Assembly: GCA_963580455.1 (NCBI GenBank)
Contig: OY756960.1
Location: 1,426,001-1,490,000 of the forward strand
Reading direction: 5' to 3'
Origin: Euonymus europaeus
Taxonomy: Eukaryota; Streptophyta; Magnoliopsida; Celastrales; Celastraceae
Length of the DNA stretch: 64,000 bases
Below are positions 61,564 through 64,000 of this stretch, in pieces; positions within the stretch are counted from its first letter, which is position 1, and every line of letters begins with the position of its first letter. Under the pieces are notes generated by a model. It was not told the DNA's origin. It saw nothing but the letters and a program-made list of their open reading frames with translations, and did not search any database. The position numbers and the translations under genes were made by a program.

Positions 61564-64000
61564 TCGATTCACCTATTTAGCCGCGAAATGTGGTTTCTTT
61601 ACGTAAGTGGTTTTATGAATATCCGTTGACTCCGAGTTCTGAATTCGGTGATTTTTAGCTTGATTTCACACTACTTTTCGAGCTCTACAATCCTGGCGTT
61701 TCGGATTTTGATTTCATAACTCATGGCTAGTAGGTCTCGATTCACCTATTTAGCCGCGAAATGTGGTTTCTTTATGTAAGTGGTTTTATGATTATCCGTT
61801 GACTCCGAGTTCTGAATTCGGTGATTTTTAGGTTGATTACACACTACTTTTTGAGCTCTACAATCCTGGCGTTTCGGATTTTGATTTCAGAAATTGTGGC
61901 TAGTTGGTCTCGTTTCACCTATTTAGCCGCGAAATGTGGTTTCTTTACGTAAACGGTTTTATGAATATCCGTTGACTCCGAGTTCTGAATTCGGTGATTT
62001 TTAGCTTGATTTCACACTACTTTTCGAGCTCTACGATCCTGGCGTTTCGGATTTTGATTTCAGAACTCGTATCTAGGTTGTTTCGTTTCACCTAGTTAGC
62101 CGCGAAATGTGGTTTCTTTACGTAAACGGTTTTATGAATATCCGTTGACTCCGAGTTTTGAATTCGGTGATTTTAAGCTTGATTTCACACTACTTTTCGA
62201 GCTCTACGATCCTGGCGTTTCGGATATTGATTTCAGAACTCGTCGCTAGTTGGTCTCGTTTCACCTAGTTAGCCGCGAAATGTGGTTTCTTTACGTAAAC
62301 GGTTTTATGAATATCCGTTGACTCCGAGTTCTGAATTCGGTGATTTTTAGCTTGATTACACACTAATTTTTGAGCTCTACAATCCTGGCATTTTGGATTT
62401 TGATTTCAGAACTCGTGGCTAGTTGGTCTCGTTTCACCTATTTAGCCGCGAAATGTGGTTTCTTTACGTAAACGGTTTTAGGAATATCCGTTGACTCCGA
62501 GTTCTGAATTCGGTGATTTTTAGCTTGATTCCACACTAATTTTCGAGCTCCACGATCCTGGCGTTTCGGATTTTTATTTCAGAACTCGTTGCTAGTAGGT
62601 CTCGTTTCACCTAGTTAGCCGCGAAATGTGGTTTCTTTACGTAAAGAGTTTTATGAATATCCTTTGACTCTGAGTTCTGAATTCGCTGATTTTTAGCTTG
62701 ATTTCACACTACTTTTCGAGCTCTACAATCCTGGCATTTCAGATTTTGATTTCAGAACTCATGGCTAGTAGGTCTCGATTCACCTATTTAGCCGCGAAAT
62801 GTGGTTTCTTTACGTAAGTGGTTTTATGAATATTCGTTGACTCCGAGTTCTGAATTCGGTGATTTTTTGGTTGATTACACACTACTCTTTGAGCTCTACA
62901 ATCCTGGCGTTTCGGATTTTGATTTCAGAACTTGTGGCTAGTTAGGCTCTTTTCACCTATTTAGCCGCGAAATGTGGTTTCTTTACGTAAACGGTTTTAT
63001 GAATATCCGTTGACTCCGAGTTCTGAATTCGGTGATTTTTAGCTTGATTTCATACTACTTTTCGAGCTCTACGATCCTGGCATTTCGGATTTTGATTTCA
63101 GAACTCGTGGCTAGTTGGTCTCGTTTCACCTAGTTAGCCGCGAAATGTGGTTTCTTTACGTAAACGGTTTTATGAATATCCGTTGACTCCGAGTTCTGAA
63201 TTCGGTGATTTTTAGCTTGATTTCACACTACTTTTCGAGCTCTACAATCCTGGGTTTTCGGATTTTGATTTCAGAACTCGTCGCTAGTTGGTCTCGTTTC
63301 ACCTAGTTAGCCGCGAAATGTGGTTTCTTTACGTAAACGGTTTTATGAATATCCGTTGACTGCGAGTTCTGAATTCGGTGATTTTTAGCTTGATTTCACA
63401 CTACTTTTCGAGCTCTACAATTCTGGGTTTTCGGATTTTGATTTCAGAACTCGTGGCTAGTTGGTCTCGTTTCACCTAGTTAGCCGCGAAATGTGGTTTC
63501 TTTACGTAAACGGTTTTATGAATATCCGTTGACTTCGAGTTCTGAATTCGGTGATTTTTAGCTTGATTTCACACTAATTTTCGAGCTCTACGATCCTGGC
63601 ATTTCGGATTTTGATTTTAGAACTCGTGGCTAGTTGGTCTCGTTTCACCTAGTTAACCGCAAAATGTGGTTTCTTTACGTAAACGGTTTTATGAATATCC
63701 GTTGACTCCGAGTTCTGAATTCGGTGATTTTTAGCTTGATTTCACACTAATTTTTGAGCTCTACGATCCTGGCATTTCGGATTTTGATTTCAGAACTCGT
63801 GGCTAGTTGGTCTCGTTTCACCTAGTTAGCCGCGAAATGTGGTTTCTTTACGTAAACGGTTTTATGAATATCCGTTGACTCCGAGTTCTGAATTCGGTGA
63901 TTTTTAGCTTGATTTCACACTACTTTTCGAGCTCCACGATCCTGGCGTTTCGGATTTTTATTTCAGAACTCGTTGCTAGTAGGTCTCGTTTCACCTAGTT
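61564..64000 (+). repeat. Zone E: more divergent monomers
   Basis: M357 (61564), M358 (61737) and M364 (62775) carry tcgattcacctattt with acgtaagtgg or atgtaagtgg and actcatgg, found nowhere else in the window. M357 and M358 are adjacent copies of one variant. Other rare changes are tcgtatctaggttg (about 62068), tttaggaatatcc (about 62479), gattccacac (about 62528), gagctccacg (about 62546 and 63930), acgtaaagagttttatg (about 62640), cctttgactctg (about 62660), ctactctttgag (62883) and gttaaccgcaaaatg (about 63653). A higher density of private substitutions is what is expected nearer the edge of a satellite array, but the edge itself is not in the window. Confidence 0.78.
63986..64000 (+). 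repeat. Partial monomer M371 at the window edge
   Basis: The last 15 bases (tcgtttcacctagtt) are the beginning of the next monomer, in the same phase and orientation. The array continues beyond the window. Confidence 0.97.

Larger units (their letters stand above)
1..64000 (+). repeat. 173-bp satellite DNA array, 370 head-to-tail monomers
   Basis: The window is a single uninterrupted tandem array. The monomer phrase beginning tcgtttcacctagttagccg recurs every 173 bp (starts at 1, 174, 347 and so on) and reaches 63986 as the 371st start. All copies have the same orientation. I found no inversion, inserted element or unique sequence. All but 16 monomers have net length 173; the exceptions have a 1-bp or 2-bp deletion. 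Because 173 is not a multiple of three, the frame shifts at each monomer, and stops are frequent in every frame. Long homogenised arrays of nucleosome-sized monomers with higher-order structure are typical of centromeric or pericentromeric satellites. The centromere role and the plant origin are inference; the tandem organisation is directly visible. Confidence 0.99.

Noticed and set aside
53530..62180. gattttaagcttg variants (about 53532, 56124, 57160, 62171) as a distinct functional site
   Set aside because: This is a single-base change (t to a) carried by a few related monomers, two of them linked by the 1,036-bp duplication. No independent evidence of function.
1..64000. Human/primate alpha satellite, because of the similar 171-bp size and HORs
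   Set aside because: The sequence does not resemble alpha satellite, and no match to the 17-bp CENP-B box is present in the monomer. Size and HOR structure alone are convergent features.
1..64000. CRISPR array, given regular spacing
   Set aside because: The whole 173 bp is conserved from unit to unit. There are no short repeats separated by unique spacers and no cas genes.
1..64000. Bacterial-style promoters, ribosome-binding sites or terminators in the repeat
   Set aside because: There is no open reading frame for them to serve. Any -35/-10-like match is a property of the T-rich monomer repeated hundreds of times.
1..64000. Retrotransposon or other mobile element inserted in the array
   Set aside because: Monomer starts follow one another at 173 bp (or 171/172 with known deletions) across the whole window, leaving no room for an insertion.

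Overview
The whole window is one satellite DNA array. A 173-bp monomer is repeated head to tail, always in the same orientation, from the first base to the last: 370 complete monomers followed by 15 bases of the next. I see no protein-coding gene, RNA gene, transposable element, CRISPR array, origin or unique flanking sequence on either strand. The array runs off both ends of the window.

The monomer is about 42% GC. It is strongly T-rich on this strand (67 T against 34 A in the first monomer) and keeps 12 CpG sites. A nucleosome-sized monomer, homogenised in a long uninterrupted array with multi-monomer higher-order repeats (HORs), points to a eukaryotic centromeric or other heterochromatic satellite, most plausibly from a plant. 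I do not recognise the species. It is not human-type alpha satellite, Arabidopsis 178-bp, maize CentC or any other satellite I can compare from memory. The 172-bp holocentromeric Tyba family of Rhynchospora is close in length, but I cannot confirm a sequence match.

Monomer numbers (M1 to M371) used below were tracked through every net indel. Seven 1-bp and nine 2-bp deletions account exactly for the difference between 370 x 173 = 64,010 and the observed 63,985.

Layout by diagnostic variants. Zone A (1 to about 9.9 kb) has a 15-monomer HOR present twice (offset 2,594 bp, no difference seen by eye), overlapping a 9-monomer HOR of about 1,557 bp. A transition lies at about 9.9-11.2 kb. Zone B (11.2-23 kb) has an 11-monomer spacing and a 2.46-kb block copied 3,459 bp downstream. 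Zone C (about 23-48.6 kb) is a mosaic of 6-, 8-, 9- and 11-monomer HORs plus longer-range copies 36, 40, 42, 51, 62 and 94 monomers apart. Zone D (48.6-61.5 kb) is marked by a lineage with a 2-bp deletion and by 2-, 4-, 6- and 7-monomer periodicities. Zone E (61.5-64 kb) has the most private substitutions.

No genes work together here. The biology is concerted evolution: mutations arise in single monomers and spread locally by unequal exchange, gene conversion or replication-based amplification, always in whole-monomer register. The features below therefore describe the monomer, its symmetry elements, and the duplication history that can be read from shared variants.
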